A stretch of 64,000 nt of DNA, taken from the NCBI GenBank assembly GCA_003020945.1, contig PXRU01000026.1:62001-126000 (forward strand), read 5' to 3'. Numbering within the stretch: position 1 is the first letter of the stretch; each line of letters opens with the position of its first letter. The notes beneath the pieces are model-generated. The model saw only the letters and a list, made by a program, of their open reading frames with translations. It was not told the origin of the DNA and made no database searches. The position numbers and the translations under genes are program-made. The DNA is from Halobacteriales archaeon QS_6_71_20. Lineage in GTDB: Archaea > Halobacteriota > Halobacteria > Halobacteriales > Haloferacaceae. Positions 16,191 through 26,590 of the stretch are shown piece by piece.

Positions 16191-19004
16191 TCAGCTCCCG
16201 TCGAGCGTCCGCCGACCGGCGGTGCCGGCCACGCCGCTCCAGCCCGCGCCGGCGTCCACCTGCACCGGCCCGAACAGGTGCTCGCTCGGCAGGTCGAGCA
16301 GCTCCGTCGGCGTCTCGACGGCGTAGGAGAACGTCGTCGCCTCGCCCGCGGGCGCCTCGCCGAGTTCCACGTAGGTCACGCCGGTGTCGTCGTCCTCGAC
16401 CGTCGAGAGCAGGTCGGAGACGACGCTCCACCCGTCCGGAACCACGTCACGGACGACGACGTCCGCGTCCGGCTCGACGGTCACCTCGACCGTCGTGAGC
16501 ACGCCGGCGCCCAGCGGCTCGTCGCCGCCGTCCCCGCGCCGGCCGCGGGCGCGAACCCCGGGCGTCCTCTCGACCGCGAGGTCGAACTCGGCGCGCACGT
16601 CGTCGCCGTTGGTCGCGCCAGGCACGTCGACGAGCTTCGCCACGACGAGATACGTCGATCCGCCGTCGCCCGGCTCGGCGCTTGCGGTCACGGAGGCGGT
16701 CCCGGCGACGCCGGCCGCGCGGTCGACGACGTTCGGCTCCCCGTGCTCGGCGGGCGCGCCGCCGTCGTACACGAACAGGTCGACGTGCGGCGCGCCGGTC
16801 GGGAGGTCGGCGTCGTCGCCGGCGTAGCCGGTGAACTCGACGGACGCCTCCAGCTCGCCGACACCCAATTCGACGTAGCCGGCGACGGCGCGCTCGTCGA
16901 ACGGCACGTCCAGGCCGACGGTCTCGGCGCTCGTGCCCGACAGCTCGCGCGACACCGCGTCGACGGCCGCCCCGACGTTCACGCGACCGTACCCCTCGTA
17001 GAGGTCCCGACCGCCGAAGTCGTACGTCGGCAGCTTCGCGCGGTGGAACGGCGCGGCCGTGAACGCCGTCTCGGAGGCGGTCGCGAGCAGCACCTGCTTC
17101 AGCCGCATCGCGTCGTCGAACGTCGCGTCCGCCGGGGCGGGGAGGCCGAGCCGCGGCCCGCCGTCCTCCTCCATCGCCTGCGACACCAGCGCGGTCGTGC
17201 CCGTCGTGAACGGGGCGGCCATCGAGGTGCCGGCCTTGCCCGTGAAGTCGCGGATCGGCGGCTGGTCGGCCGCCGGCGCGTCCGGGTCGCCGGTGTCGGC
17301 TGCGACGATCAGGTCGTCGACGATCCCGCCGGGCGCGGTGACGTCGGGCTTCATGTAGGTGTCCTCCTCGTCCTCGTCGACGCCGCCGATGCCGCCCGAG
17401 GAGTACCCCGAGATGCCGTCGCGCGGCCCGGTCGCGACGACGGAGACGCACTCGTCGGCGACGGCCGGCGAGCCGTTCCCGTTGAGCGGCGTCGCGGCGT
17501 TGCCGGCGGCCGCGACGGTGAGGATTCCCGCCTCCGCGATGGTCCGGATCGTCGCGGGGATGCGGTCGAGCGTCCCGGCGGCCGCCCCCAGCGGGAGCCC
17601 GCCGACGTACCCCCAGGACATGTTGACCGCCCGGAGGTTGAACGTCGACGCGAACTCGCCGGCGTACCGGCCGAGGTCCTCGGTCGGCGCCGACAGCCCC
17701 TGCAGGCAGATCAGGCTCTCGTCGGGCGCGACGCCGGCGTGGAGGCCGTCGGCGCCGCCCGCCGCGCGGTCGGCGACGGTCGCGTCGGGGTCGAGAAACG
17801 GCCCGTAGCCGACGCGCTCGACGGTCGCCGCGGACGCGTCCTCGCCGTCGGCGGTCCCGATCTCGAGGGTGTACGTGCCCGAGACGGTCGCCGGCTCCTC
17901 GACGGTGTGGACGTCGCGCAGCGAGGAGTCGCCGGTCGTCGTCGAACTGTCGACCCGCGTCCCGTCGGGCGCGATCAGGCGGAGCTCGACGAGCGAGCCG
18001 TACACCGAGCCGAACACGCCGGTGCCGGCCTCGGCCTCGACCTCGTACCGCAGGACGCCCCCGGACACCGCCGACAGCGTCGTCCGCGGCGCCTCCTGGG
18101 TGAACGAGTCGGGGTCGATCGCGCTCGCGCGCCCCGTCCCGCCCATGATGCCCGAACAGTGGGTGCCGTGTCCGTTCGGGTCGCGCGGCCGGTCGTACAG
18201 GCCGTACCGGCTCCCCTGGTCGTACCAGCCGACGGTCTTGGGGGTGTCCGGAGTGACCGACCCGTCCACGTCCGCGAACACGACCGAGTCGTCGTACGTC
18301 GTCACGGTCCCCTCGACATCGACGTACGTGCCGTCGATCTCGTACTCCGTCTGCGTGTTGAGGTACGTCTCCACGACGTAGCGATACCGGCGTTCCCCCT
18401 CGACGTCGACCGCCGGGAGCGTCTCCGGGGCCGACGCGGTCGCGGCTCGCGCCTCCGTCTCCCACCGGCTCCCGGTCCACACGTCGATCCGGAACTCCAG
18501 GTCGTTCCCGTCGCTCGCCGGCGAGAACGACAGCGTCGAGTCGAGTTCGTCCACGTCGACCGGCGTCGTGAACTCGTGGTACCGCTCCTCCCCGGTCGCG
18601 AACGTCCCCGGGCCGACGCTGCCGGAGAACCGCTCGGTCTCGCCGGACGCGACCCGGTCGACGTCGTTCTCGGCCGGCTTCGTCAGCGCGAGCCGGTCCC
18701 CGTCGGGGTACGCCGTGACGCCGTTCCACGGGCCAAGCGCCGGATGCCGCGCCTCAAGCCCCGAGTCCGTCAGTCCGACGACGCGGTCCCGCCGTCCGCG
18801 GTAGCCGCGTTCCCATCCCTGACTCGCCTCGGTCGCACGGAAGTTTCGGAACCCGTCGTACGACTCGGTCCCCGACGCGAGCGCCGGTTCGGACCCGACG
18901 GAGAGCGCGCCCACGCCCAGCGCGGCGGCTGTCGCGCCGAGGAACCCGCGTCGTGACAGCGATCCGTCCGTCGACTGCTCCGACTGCCCGTCCTGTGATG
19001 ACAC
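16191..19004 (-). CDS. Tat-exported S8 (subtilisin-family) serine protease
   Basis: A 937-residue protease. The N-terminus has a Tat signal (SRRGFLGATAAALGVGAL, residues 17-34). The catalytic triad is Asp80 (VVGLTDSGLE), His279 (NGHGTHCSG) and Ser594 (GTSMAAPFTTG), with oxyanion Asn502 (AAAGNAATP). About 200 residues separate Asp and His, because a beta-rich insertion (about 95-235) interrupts the domain; a second insertion (about 295-400) follows. A C-terminal beta region (about 650-930) is probably extracellular. Haloarchaea export folded proteases by Tat (halolysins). The start is GTG 19004, with a TATA-like acttatcg about 30 nt upstream. Confidence 0.9.
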   Translation of the reverse strand: MSSQDGQSEQSTDGSLSRRGFLGATAAALGVGALSVGSEPALASGTESYDGFRNFRATEASQGWERGYRGRRDRVVGLTDSGLEARHPALGPWNGVTAYPDGDRLALTKPAENDVDRVASGETERFSGSVGPGTFATGEERYHEFTTPVDVDELDSTLSFSPASDGNDLEFRIDVWTGSRWETEARAATASAPETLPAVDVEGERRYRYVVETYLNTQTEYEIDGTYVDVEGTVTTYDDSVVFADVDGSVTPDTPKTVGWYDQGSRYGLYDRPRDPNGHGTHCSGIMGGTGRASAIDPDSFTQEAPRTTLSAVSGGVLRYEVEAEAGTGVFGSVYGSLVELRLIAPDGTRVDSSTTTGDSSLRDVHTVEEPATVSGTYTLEIGTADGEDASAATVERVGYGPFLDPDATVADRAAGGADGLHAGVAPDESLICLQGLSAPTEDLGRYAGEFASTFNLRAVNMSWGYVGGLPLGAAAGTLDRIPATIRTIAEAGILTVAAAGNAATPLNGNGSPAVADECVSVVATGPRDGISGYSSGGIGGVDEDEEDTYMKPDVTAPGGIVDDLIVAADTGDPDAPAADQPPIRDFTGKAGTSMAAPFTTGTTALVSQAMEEDGGPRLGLPAPADATFDDAMRLKQVLLATASETAFTAAPFHRAKLPTYDFGGRDLYEGYGRVNVGAAVDAVSRELSGTSAETVGLDVPFDERAVAGYVELGVGELEASVEFTGYAGDDADLPTGAPHVDLFVYDGGAPAEHGEPNVVDRAAGVAGTASVTASAEPGDGGSTYLVVAKLVDVPGATNGDDVRAEFDLAVERTPGVRARGRRGDGGDEPLGAGVLTTVEVTVEPDADVVVRDVVPDGWSVVSDLLSTVEDDDTGVTYVELGEAPAGEATTFSYAVETPTELLDLPSEHLFGPVQVDAGAGWSGVAGTAGRRTLDGS

Positions 19005-19169
19005 GGGTTATCGACAGAGCGGTCGGACAAGTACTTATCGGTACGAACGATAAAACAACTGTCACCGCTGTGGACGAACCGAGGGGACACGTCCACGTCT
19101 CCGCCACCGGGACTCGGATCGCCGTGTCGATCCGACGCGTTTATGCCCGTAGATATGGGATTCATGCAC

Positions 19170-19322
19170 ATGGCAACGAGGCACACAGGGTCGGAGCCCG
19201 GCGAAGTGATGGCGTCGGTCGACGAGGCCGCGGCGGAGTTCGTCATCGCGGACCTCGCGTGCGACGAGGCGTGGCTCTCGGTCGGCGAGGCCGACGCCCC
19301 GGTGCTCAAGAACTGGTGCTAG
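19170..19322 (+). CDS. Short DUF7556-like haloarchaeal protein
   Basis: A 50-residue acidic protein, starting MATRHTGSEPGEVMASVDEA and ending DAPVLKNWC. The phrases EFVIADLACDEAWLSV and DAPVL match what I recall of DUF7556, short soluble haloarchaeal proteins of unknown function. A TATA box gtttatgcc at 19138-19146 lies 28 nt upstream of this ATG; in-frame ATGs at 19155 and 19164 are less well placed. It is divergent from the S8 protease. Confidence 0.7.
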   Translation: MATRHTGSEPGEVMASVDEAAAEFVIADLACDEAWLSVGEADAPVLKNWC

Positions 19323-19416
19323 CTCGGCGGCGACATCCTCGAACGCGGTCGGCGCGGCTCCCTTCGTACGGACGAACTTGCCTGCCAGCGGCGCGGCTCG
19401 CGGCGACGGTTCGGCC

Positions 19417-19668
19417 TCAGACCTCGTCGGCGGGGTCGTGGTCGGCGGCCATCCGTTCGGCCTCCGCGGCGTAGCGCTCGCGGCGGTCCGCCTCCCCGAC
19501 TCGCTCGGTATTGGACCGCTCGCGGTCGATCGCGGCGGTCACCGGGTTCCGCCGGAGCAGTTCGACCGACGCCTGACGGGTGTACACCCGTCGGCCGTCG
19601 ACGGCGGCGTACGTGAGCGTGACCGTCTGTCGAGTGTCGTACTCGCGGGCGACGAGCCAGAGGCGCAT
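19417..19668 (-). CDS. Conserved haloarchaeal hypothetical protein
   Basis: An 83-residue soluble protein (MRLWLVAREYDTRQTVTLTY). The N-terminal half is a small beta sheet (LTYAAVDGRRVYTRQASVELL); the C-terminal half is a charged helix ending AERMAADHDPADEV. I recognise this as a recurring haloarchaeal family but know no function. The gene is convergent with the DUF7556-like gene and divergent from uvrC. Confidence 0.75.
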   Translation of the reverse strand: MRLWLVAREYDTRQTVTLTYAAVDGRRVYTRQASVELLRRNPVTAAIDRERSNTERVGEADRRERYAAEAERMAADHDPADEV

Positions 19669-19953
19669 GCGTCGTCGAACGGTCGCGACGGAGAAAGGCT
19701 GGGGGGGTCAGGTCGCGCGCGGTCGCTACGCTCCGACTGAAAGCCGCCGTGGTTGTCGTCCGTGTCCCCGTCACCGTCGGGGTCGTCAGCGTCACCCGTA
19801 GCAACGTCGATGCCGCCGTCTGTGCGGAACCGTCCGAAAATCACGTTCGACACCCGGAGCAGCCCCCGGCGTCGCCCGTCGGGTCCCTGTCAGGTCCCCG
19901 TCGGGACGGCGAACGCGTCAGCCTCAAGCGCTCCGACCGCCACTGTTTCACCG

Positions 19954-21687
19954 ATGGACGCGAGCGCAGTTCGCGAGCGCGCGGCGGACCTCCCGCGGGA
20001 GCCCGGGGTCTACCAGTTCCTCGACGGCGACGTCGTCCTCTACGTCGGGAAGGCGGTCGACCTCCGCGACCGGGTGCCGTCGTACGCGGACCCCCGTTCC
20101 GCCCGCGTCGCGCGGATGGTCGAGCGGGCGGACGCGCTCGATTTCGCCGTCACGGACACGGAGACGCAGGCGCTGTTGCTGGAGGCGAACCTGATCAAGC
20201 GGCTCAACCCCCGCTTCAACGTCCGCCTGAAGGACGACAAGTCGTACCCCCTGGTCCAGCTCACCGACCACGCGGTCCCCCGGATCCAGGTGACGCGAGA
20301 CCCCGACCAGGCCGCGACCGTCTTCGGCCCGTTCACCGACAAGGGCCGCGTGGAGACCGTGGTGAAAGCGATCCGCGAGACGTACGGCCTCCGGGGCTGT
20401 TCGGACCACAAGTACGAGGGGCGGGACCGCCCCTGTCTCGACTACGAGATGGGGCTGTGTTCGGCGCCCTGTACCGGCGAGATCGCTCCGGAGGCGTACC
20501 GGGAGGATGTCGAGTCCGCGGTCCGCTTCTTCGAGGGGGAGACGGGAGCATTGGCCGACCCGCTCCGCCGGGAGATGGAGACCGCCGCCCAGGCCCGCGA
20601 GTTCGAGCGCGCGGCCAACCTCCGGGACCGACTCGACGCCGTCGAGTCGTTCCACGGCGCCGGCGCGGAGGCGATCTCCGACCGGTCGGACGAGCGCGCG
20701 GTCGACGTGCTCGGCGCGGCCGTCGAGGGCGAGGCCGCGGTCGTCGCCCGGCTCCACAGCGAAGGCGGGCAGCTCGTCGACCGGTCGCGCCACTCGCTGG
20801 ACGCGCCGGAGGCGGCCGACCGCGTCGCGGAGGTGCTGTCGGCGTTCCTCGTCCAGTACTACGCCGAGCGCGACCTGCCCGACGCCGTGTTGCTCTCCGA
20901 GCGCCCCGCCGACGAGGACGTGGTCGAGTGGCTGGCCGCCGAGGGCGTCTCCGTCCGCGTGCCCGGCGCCGGCCGTGAGGCGAAGCTCGTCGACCTCGCG
21001 CTGAAGAACGCCCGCAGCGGGCCGACCCGCCGCGACGAACTCGCGGCGCTCGCGGACGCGCTCGGCGTCAACCGCCCCGAGCGGATCGAGGGATTCGACG
21101 TGAGCCATGCGGGGGGGAAGCAGGTCGTCGGCTCGAACGTTTGCTTCGTCGACGGAAGCGCCGAGACCGCCGACTACCGCCGGAAGAAGCTCACCGACCG
21201 TAACGACGACTACGCGAACATGCGCGAGCTGATCCGCTGGCGCGCCGAGCGCGGCGTCGAGGGGCGCGACGACCGACCCGCCCCCGACCTGCTGCTCGTC
21301 GACGGCGGCGACGGCCAGCTCGGCGCGGCCACCGACGCCCTTCGGGAGGTGGACTGGGACGTGCCGGCGGTCGCGCTCGCCAAGGAGGAGGAGCTGGTGA
21401 TCACGCCCGACGGCGTCCGCCGGTGGGACGACGACGCCCCCCATCTTCACCTGCTCCAGCGGGTCCGCGACGAGGCCCATCGCTTCGCCGTCCAGTACCA
21501 CCAGACGCTGCGCGACGACGTCTCGACGGTTCTGGACGACGTACCGGGGGTCGGTCCCGAGACGCGCCGCCGGCTCCTGCGGCGGTTCGGCTCCGTCGAG
21601 AACGTTCGAGCGGCCGGCGAGTCGGACCTGCTGGACGTGCCGGGTGTCGGGGAGGCGACGGCGAGCGCGCTGAACGAGCGGCTGTAG
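19954..21687 (+). CDS. uvrC: Excinuclease ABC subunit C
   Basis: A 577-residue nucleotide excision repair nuclease. It has a GIY-YIG domain ([20 protein letters not shown], residues about 18-37), four cysteines in [13 protein letters not shown] and CSAPC that match the iron-sulfur site described for UvrC, a UVR motif ([19 protein letters not shown]), an RNase H-like endonuclease domain ([24 protein letters not shown]), and tandem helix-hairpin-helix motifs at the end ([23 protein letters not shown]). With UvrAB it incises both sides of DNA lesions; haloarchaea acquired UvrABC from bacteria. Upstream residues to 19753 are rejected as non-family. Confidence 0.95.
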   Translation: MDASAVRERAADLPREPGVYQFLDGDVVLYVGKAVDLRDRVPSYADPRSARVARMVERADALDFAVTDTETQALLLEANLIKRLNPRFNVRLKDDKSYPLVQLTDHAVPRIQVTRDPDQAATVFGPFTDKGRVETVVKAIRETYGLRGCSDHKYEGRDRPCLDYEMGLCSAPCTGEIAPEAYREDVESAVRFFEGETGALADPLRREMETAAQAREFERAANLRDRLDAVESFHGAGAEAISDRSDERAVDVLGAAVEGEAAVVARLHSEGGQLVDRSRHSLDAPEAADRVAEVLSAFLVQYYAERDLPDAVLLSERPADEDVVEWLAAEGVSVRVPGAGREAKLVDLALKNARSGPTRRDELAALADALGVNRPERIEGFDVSHAGGKQVVGSNVCFVDGSAETADYRRKKLTDRNDDYANMRELIRWRAERGVEGRDDRPAPDLLLVDGGDGQLGAATDALREVDWDVPAVALAKEEELVITPDGVRRWDDDAPHLHLLQRVRDEAHRFAVQYHQTLRDDVSTVLDDVPGVGPETRRRLLRRFGSVENVRAAGESDLLDVPGVGEATASALNERL

Positions 21688-21869
21688 TCGCGGCGTCCGC
21701 GGCTGCTGGCTGACAGGCGGTCCGACCGCGTCGGCGTCGTCGAGGGTGGACCGCACACCCGCCCGGGTCCCCGACGGTCCTCGATTACGTCACGCGACGG
21801 AGTGGTCCCGTTCTCGGTGAAGAAGGTTCGGCCGGCATCGGCGCTGGCTCCGACGCCGTCGCTTCGCCG

Positions 21870-22547
21870 CTACTGCGTTCGGAACGCGCGGTCGCCGGCG
21901 TCGCCGAGACCGGGGACGATGAACCCCTCGTCGTTGAGTTCCTCGTCGATGGCGACGGTGAGGAGGTCGGCCTCGGGGACCTCCCTGGCGACGCGGGTGA
22001 GCCCGTCGGGCGCGGAGACGGCCGAGAGCACGAACAGGTCCTCCGGCTCCGGGTTCTCCGCGAGGACGTGGTCGAGCACCGCACACATCGTCGACCCGGT
22101 GGCGAGCATCGGGTCGGCGACGATGACGGTGTCCTCGCCCGTGATCTCGGGCAGCTTCGTGTAGTCGATCTCGATGGGGAACGTGCCGTCCTCGCCCATC
22201 CCGGCGTCCTCGTTGCGGCCGGCGGAGATGACGCCCTGTTTCGCCCGGGGGAACGCCTTCAACAGCCCCTCGACGAACGGCGTCGCCGCCCGGAGCACGT
22301 TGACGATGACGACGTTGTCCAGCCCCTTCACCCGCTCACCGGTCGTCTCGGCCAGCGGCGTTTCCATGGAGACGAACTCCGTCCCCATCGCGCCGTCGAT
22401 GACCTCGTAGCCACAGATCCGACCCAGCTTCACCAGTCCCTTGCGGAACGCGACCTGTTCCGTCTCGACGCTCCGGAGCCGCGAGAGCGTGTCCTTCGCC
22501 AGCGCGTGCGTGATGAGATGTGCGTCGCCTCGCTTCTCGATGGCCAT
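21870..22547 (-). CDS. upp: Uracil phosphoribosyltransferase
   Basis: A 225-residue type I phosphoribosyltransferase starting [20 protein letters not shown]. The PRPP-binding loop is [15 protein letters not shown], and the uracil site is near the end in [15 protein letters not shown]. It converts uracil and PRPP to UMP in pyrimidine salvage. A TATA box (tttatca read in reverse near 22573-22579) is 29 nt upstream, supporting this ATG rather than the frame reaching 22610. It is divergent from mdh and shares a 190-bp promoter region with it. Confidence 0.95.
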   Translation of the reverse strand: MAIEKRGDAHLITHALAKDTLSRLRSVETEQVAFRKGLVKLGRICGYEVIDGAMGTEFVSMETPLAETTGERVKGLDNVVIVNVLRAATPFVEGLLKAFPRAKQGVISAGRNEDAGMGEDGTFPIEIDYTKLPEITGEDTVIVADPMLATGSTMCAVLDHVLAENPEPEDLFVLSAVSAPDGLTRVAREVPEADLLTVAIDEELNDEGFIVPGLGDAGDRAFRTQ

Positions 22548-22736
22548 TACTGTCGAGTTGCCGCGCGGGCGATGATAAACCCCGTTGGCTTCCGCGCGCA
22601 TCCCCCACACCCGGTCCGCGTCCCCGAGTCCGTCGCCGCGGAGTTCGACGATCGACGAATCGGCGTACGTCGCGAACCCCGCTTCATCGCCCGATTCGAA
22701 ACGCTTACCGGTCGTTCCGTCGGTTGTTTACGTGGT

Positions 22737-23651
22737 ATGACAAAAGTCAGCGTGGTCGGCGCCGCGGGGACGGTGGGCGCCGCGGCCGGCTACAACATCG
22801 CGCTCCGGGACGTCGCCGACGAACTCGTGTTCGTCGACATCCCGGACATGGAGGAGACGACGGTCGGCCAGGCGGCGGACACGAACCACGGCGTCGCCTA
22901 CGACTCGAACACGCGGATCCGACAGGGCGGCTACGATGCCACCGAGGGCTCGGACGTGGTCGTCATCACGGCCGGGATCCCCCGTCAGGAGGGGCAAACG
23001 CGCATCGACCTCGCGGGCGACAACGCGCCGATCATGGAGGACATCGGCGAGTCGCTGCGCGAGTACAACGACGACTTCGTCTCGATCACCACCTCGAACC
23101 CAGTCGACCTCCTCAACCGTCACCTGTACGAGAGCGGCGAGCGCGCCCGCGAGAAGGTGATCGGCTTCGGCGGCCGCCTCGACTCCGCCCGGTTCCGGTA
23201 CGTGCTCTCCGAGCGGTTCGACGCGCCCGTGCGGAACGTGGAGGCGACGATCCTCGGCGAGCACGGCGACGCGCAGGTGCCCGTCTTCTCGAAGGTCCGC
23301 GTCGACGGCGCCGACCCCGAGTTCACCGACGACGAGCGCGAGGAGATCCTCGCCGACCTCCAAGCGTCCGCGATGGACGTCATCTCCCGGAAGGGCGCCA
23401 CCGAGTGGGGCCCCGCGTCCGGCGTCGGCCACATGGTCGAGGCCGTGCTCCGCGACACCGGCGAGGTACTCTCCGGCTCGATCGCGCTGGACGGCGAGTT
23501 CGGCCACGACGACACCGCCTTCGGCGTTCCCATGCGTCTCGGCTCCGACGGCGTCGAGGAGGTCATCGAGTGGGACCTGGACGACTACGAGGCCGACCTC
23601 ATGGACGAGGCGGCCGAGAAGCTCGCCGACCAGTACGAGACGATCGCATAG
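22737..23651 (+). CDS. mdh: Malate dehydrogenase (LDH-like, NAD-dependent)
   Basis: A 304-residue LDH/MDH-superfamily enzyme. The NAD site is [15 protein letters not shown] at residues 8-22, the mobile loop arginine is in [10 protein letters not shown] (the Arg next to Gln marks malate rather than lactate), then TSNPVDLLN, and the catalytic His in [14 protein letters not shown]. It interconverts malate and oxaloacetate. Haloarchaeal MDH is a well-studied halophilic tetramer, and the acidic surface is visible. A weak TATA-like cgcttacc lies about 31 nt upstream. Confidence 0.95.
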   Translation: MTKVSVVGAAGTVGAAAGYNIALRDVADELVFVDIPDMEETTVGQAADTNHGVAYDSNTRIRQGGYDATEGSDVVVITAGIPRQEGQTRIDLAGDNAPIMEDIGESLREYNDDFVSITTSNPVDLLNRHLYESGERAREKVIGFGGRLDSARFRYVLSERFDAPVRNVEATILGEHGDAQVPVFSKVRVDGADPEFTDDEREEILADLQASAMDVISRKGATEWGPASGVGHMVEAVLRDTGEVLSGSIALDGEFGHDDTAFGVPMRLGSDGVEEVIEWDLDDYEADLMDEAAEKLADQYETIA

Positions 23652-23942
23652 CCCGGCCGGAACGCCCAGGTCGCCAGCCCGACGCCGTCACCGCCGGGTG
23701 GCTCCGCCCGGCGACGTGACCCCGCTCTGGTCGCCCCCCTCCCGAGGCCCATCGTGTGAAGGTTCTTGTCCGATGCCGGGACCACCCGTCGCGTGACGTG
23801 ACGACCGCCGTGACGGGCTCGCGGTAGCGCGGCCACCCCGTTACGGTCGCCGTCGGCCGCCTGTTCGTCCCCGCCTTACGGTCGGCGACCCGCCGACGCA
23901 GCCGTGGCAACGACTATACTGTTGGCTCGCACAGCCGTGGGT

Positions 23943-24146
23943 ATGGCCGACTCCTGTGACGCCTGCGGCTCGTCCGTGGAGGACGCGCTCGCCCGGACGA
24001 TCCGGCTCTCGGTCGACCGCTCGACGGTCGACGAGCAGCGCCTCTGTCCCGGCTGTTTCGCCGACTGGATCGACCGCTACGAGGAGCGGATGCAGTCGGA
24101 GTCGGACGTCCGGATCGACGAGGACAACGACATCATCGTCGACTGA
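23943..24146 (+). CDS. Small zinc-finger protein
   Basis: A 67-residue protein (MADSCDACGSSVEDALARTI) with a CDAC pair near residue 5 and a CPGC pair near 36, followed by WIDRYEERMQ and an acidic end (DEDNDIIVD). It is a conserved haloarchaeal zinc-finger family of unknown function. The ATG at 23943 opens the motif; the frame upstream of it is not conserved-looking. It converges with another small cysteine-rich gene. Confidence 0.75.
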   Translation: MADSCDACGSSVEDALARTIRLSVDRSTVDEQRLCPGCFADWIDRYEERMQSESDVRIDEDNDIIVD

Positions 24147-24170
24147 GCCGCCGGGGACCGTCCCCGACGC

Positions 24171-24350
24171 TCAGATCTCGACCGAACAGGTCGCCCCGAC
24201 GGCGAGCCCCTCCTCCTCGACGTGTGCGGCGAGACAGCCGTAGTTGCAGAACGGCGTCTCCGCCGTCTCCTCGCCCTCGCGGACGTACACCGGGTCGTGG
24301 TCGGTCACGTCGCAGCCGCAGTACGCGCAGTCGGTGGTGTCGTCAGTCAC
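24171..24350 (-). CDS. Small treble-clef-like zinc protein
   Basis: A 59-residue protein from a GTG, VTDDTTDCAYCGCDVTDHDP, ending EEEGLAVGATCSVEI. The pairs CAYC and CNYGC form a likely treble-clef zinc site, similar to DUF7576-like and TRASH-like small haloarchaeal proteins. The gene is short but the spacing of cysteines, acidic composition and matching stop leave little doubt that it is coding. It lies between the other zinc-finger gene and the S9 peptidase. Confidence 0.7.
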   Translation of the reverse strand: MTDDTTDCAYCGCDVTDHDPVYVREGEETAETPFCNYGCLAAHVEEEGLAVGATCSVEI

Positions 24351-24419
24351 GATCGATCTCTCGGCGACCTCAGGTGAAACCCGAACGCGGTCGTGCGCGC
24401 TCGGCGTCTCTGCGACGCG

Positions 24420-26501
24420 CTACTCGTCGCCGCCGTCCTCGTTCGCCTCGTCGCTGGCGCTCAGTCCGTCGTCCTCCGGCCGGTCGAGCGCCCGGTCGGC
24501 GTCGTGGTGCTCGGAGTAGCCGTCGAACCACCGGACGATCCGCTCGATCCGGTCGACGACGTGGGCCGGCTCCCCCGAGCGCGACAGCTCGTGGCCCTCG
24601 CGCGGGTACCGCACCAGCCGTGTGTCGACGCCGTGTTTCCGCAGGATCCGGTAGAACAGCTCCGCCGTGTTGTCGGGCGTCCGGTAGTCGCGGTCGGAGT
24701 GGAGCACGAGCGTCGGCGTCGCCACCTCGTCGGCGTGCGCGACGGGCGACTGCTCCCGGAGGAACTCCGGCTCCGCCCACGGCGTCGTGTCGTAGTCGCC
24801 CTCGACGAGCTTGTACGCGCCGTCCGTCGAGCCGTAGAACCCGGTCAGGTCGTACACGCCGCGCTGGGAGACGGCCGCGCGGAAGCGGTCGGATCGCCCG
24901 ACCGCCCACGAGGTCATGTAGCCGCCGAAGGAGCCGCCGGTGAGGAAGACGTTCGTCTCGTCGACGTACTCCCTGTCGGCGACCGCCTCCACGCCGGCCA
25001 GCACGTCGGTGAGCGTCACCTCCCCCCAGTCGCGCTCGATCGCCTGCATGAACGCCTCGCCGTAGCCGGTCGACCCGCGCGGGTTCGACCAGAACACGAC
25101 GTAGCCCCGGGCCGCAAGCGTCTGGAACTCGTGCCACATCGTCCCGCTGGTGGTCCACATGGCGTGCGGGCCGCCGTGGACCTCCACGGCGAGCGGATAG
25201 CTCCCGTTCCCCTCGAACCCCGGCGGCGTCAGCACCCACCCCTCGACGGGACCCTGCTCGGACTCGAACGAGAGCGGCTCCGGCTCGGGGACGGCGACCG
25301 AGTCGAGGTACTCCTCGTTCAGCCGGGTGAGCCGCCGCTCCGCCGATCCGTCGCCCCCGGCGACCTCGCCGTCTCCCTGTGGCCCGTCGGCGACCACGAA
25401 CACGTCTCCGGGGTGGTCCCACTCGCTTCTCGTGAGCGCGATCACGCCGTCGGCGACGTGCGCACCGTTCACGGAGCCGCCGCGGCACTCGCGCTCGGGC
25501 GCCGCACTCGCGTCGCCGGGGGCCGACCACAGGCTCGTCGCCCCCTCGTCCGGGGTCGTGAAGAACACCCGCTCGGCCTCGGGCCCCCACTGCGGCGCGG
25601 CCTCGTAGCCCAGGCTCCGGTCCAGTTCCGCGGTGAGGTCGTGCGTCTCGTCGGCCGTCCGGTCGTACACGTGTAGCTCCGTGGGCTGGATGCTGGCCCG
25701 CTCCGCCTCGGTGTACGTGTAGGCGATCCGGTGGTCGTCGGTGGCCGCGAGCGCGGCACCCCACCCGGAGGCGCGGAGGACGTCCTCGGCCTCCCCGGAG
25801 TCGGTGTCGTAGGCGACCACGTCGAACCGCATGTCGTCGTCCGGGTCGTCGCCGACCTTCTGGGCGGTGAAGTACAGCGTCTCCTCGTCGCCCCACGTCG
25901 GCGCGCCGTGGTCGTGGTCGCCGTCCGTGACGCGCGTCAGGTCGCCCGAAGCCACGTCCAAGACGTACACCTGCGAGCGCTTCCCGTCGAAATAGTCGGT
26001 GCCCGACCGGTACACCGTCCGGTCGATCACGCGGGGGTCCGGCTCCTCGGGCTCGTACTCCTCCGGGCGGTCGAGGTCCCGGTCCTCCTCGCGGTCCTCC
26101 GGAGTCACCGACTGCAGGAACGCGATCCGGCTCCCGTCGGGGCTCCACGCGATCTCCCGCACCCCGCCGACCACGTCCGTCGCGCGCTCGGCCTCGCCGC
26201 CGACGCCGTCGAGCGGGAGCAGCCACAGCTGCTGAGTGTCGTCCGCCTTCCCGCGGGTGGAGGTGAACGCCAGCCGGTCGCCCGACGGCGAGAACCGCGG
26301 CTCGGCGTCGGTCCCCTCCGCGACGGTCAGGCGGCGGGCCTTCTCGCTCCCGTCCGTCGGGACGAGGTACACCGTCGATTCGTACGACTCGTCGTCGTCC
26401 GGCACGCTACGCACGAACGCGACCCGCTCGCCGTCCGGCGCGACTCGGGGGTCGCTCGGCATCGCGATGTCGCGGAAGTCGCTCGCCTGCACAGTGTCCA
26501 T
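24420..26501 (-). CDS. S9-family prolyl oligopeptidase-like peptidase
   Basis: A 693-residue peptidase. Residues 1-430 form a WD40-like beta-propeller with repeated PSGDRLAFTS and SPDGSRIAF phrases. The C-terminal alpha/beta-hydrolase has the nucleophile elbow TGGSFGGYMTSW, the acid in LVLHSDRDYRTP, and the histidine in YPREGHELS. It resembles acylaminoacyl-peptidase/dipeptidyl peptidase IV-like enzymes that clip short peptides in the cytoplasm; no signal peptide is seen. Length fits. It stands alone on the reverse strand. Confidence 0.9.
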   Translation of the reverse strand: MDTVQASDFRDIAMPSDPRVAPDGERVAFVRSVPDDDESYESTVYLVPTDGSEKARRLTVAEGTDAEPRFSPSGDRLAFTSTRGKADDTQQLWLLPLDGVGGEAERATDVVGGVREIAWSPDGSRIAFLQSVTPEDREEDRDLDRPEEYEPEEPDPRVIDRTVYRSGTDYFDGKRSQVYVLDVASGDLTRVTDGDHDHGAPTWGDEETLYFTAQKVGDDPDDDMRFDVVAYDTDSGEAEDVLRASGWGAALAATDDHRIAYTYTEAERASIQPTELHVYDRTADETHDLTAELDRSLGYEAAPQWGPEAERVFFTTPDEGATSLWSAPGDASAAPERECRGGSVNGAHVADGVIALTRSEWDHPGDVFVVADGPQGDGEVAGGDGSAERRLTRLNEEYLDSVAVPEPEPLSFESEQGPVEGWVLTPPGFEGNGSYPLAVEVHGGPHAMWTTSGTMWHEFQTLAARGYVVFWSNPRGSTGYGEAFMQAIERDWGEVTLTDVLAGVEAVADREYVDETNVFLTGGSFGGYMTSWAVGRSDRFRAAVSQRGVYDLTGFYGSTDGAYKLVEGDYDTTPWAEPEFLREQSPVAHADEVATPTLVLHSDRDYRTPDNTAELFYRILRKHGVDTRLVRYPREGHELSRSGEPAHVVDRIERIVRWFDGYSEHHDADRALDRPEDDGLSASDEANEDGGDE

Positions 26502-26590
26502 ACCGCGGCCTGGAAGTCTCGCCGCAAGAACGTTCGGGAGCCGGAACGGGGAACCCGAACTCGGGGCGGCCGCCCGCCCCGAGCGAACGG

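Noticed and set aside
19753-19953. N-terminal extension of UvrC
   Set aside because: UvrC normally begins right before the GIY-YIG domain; the extra residues are low complexity.
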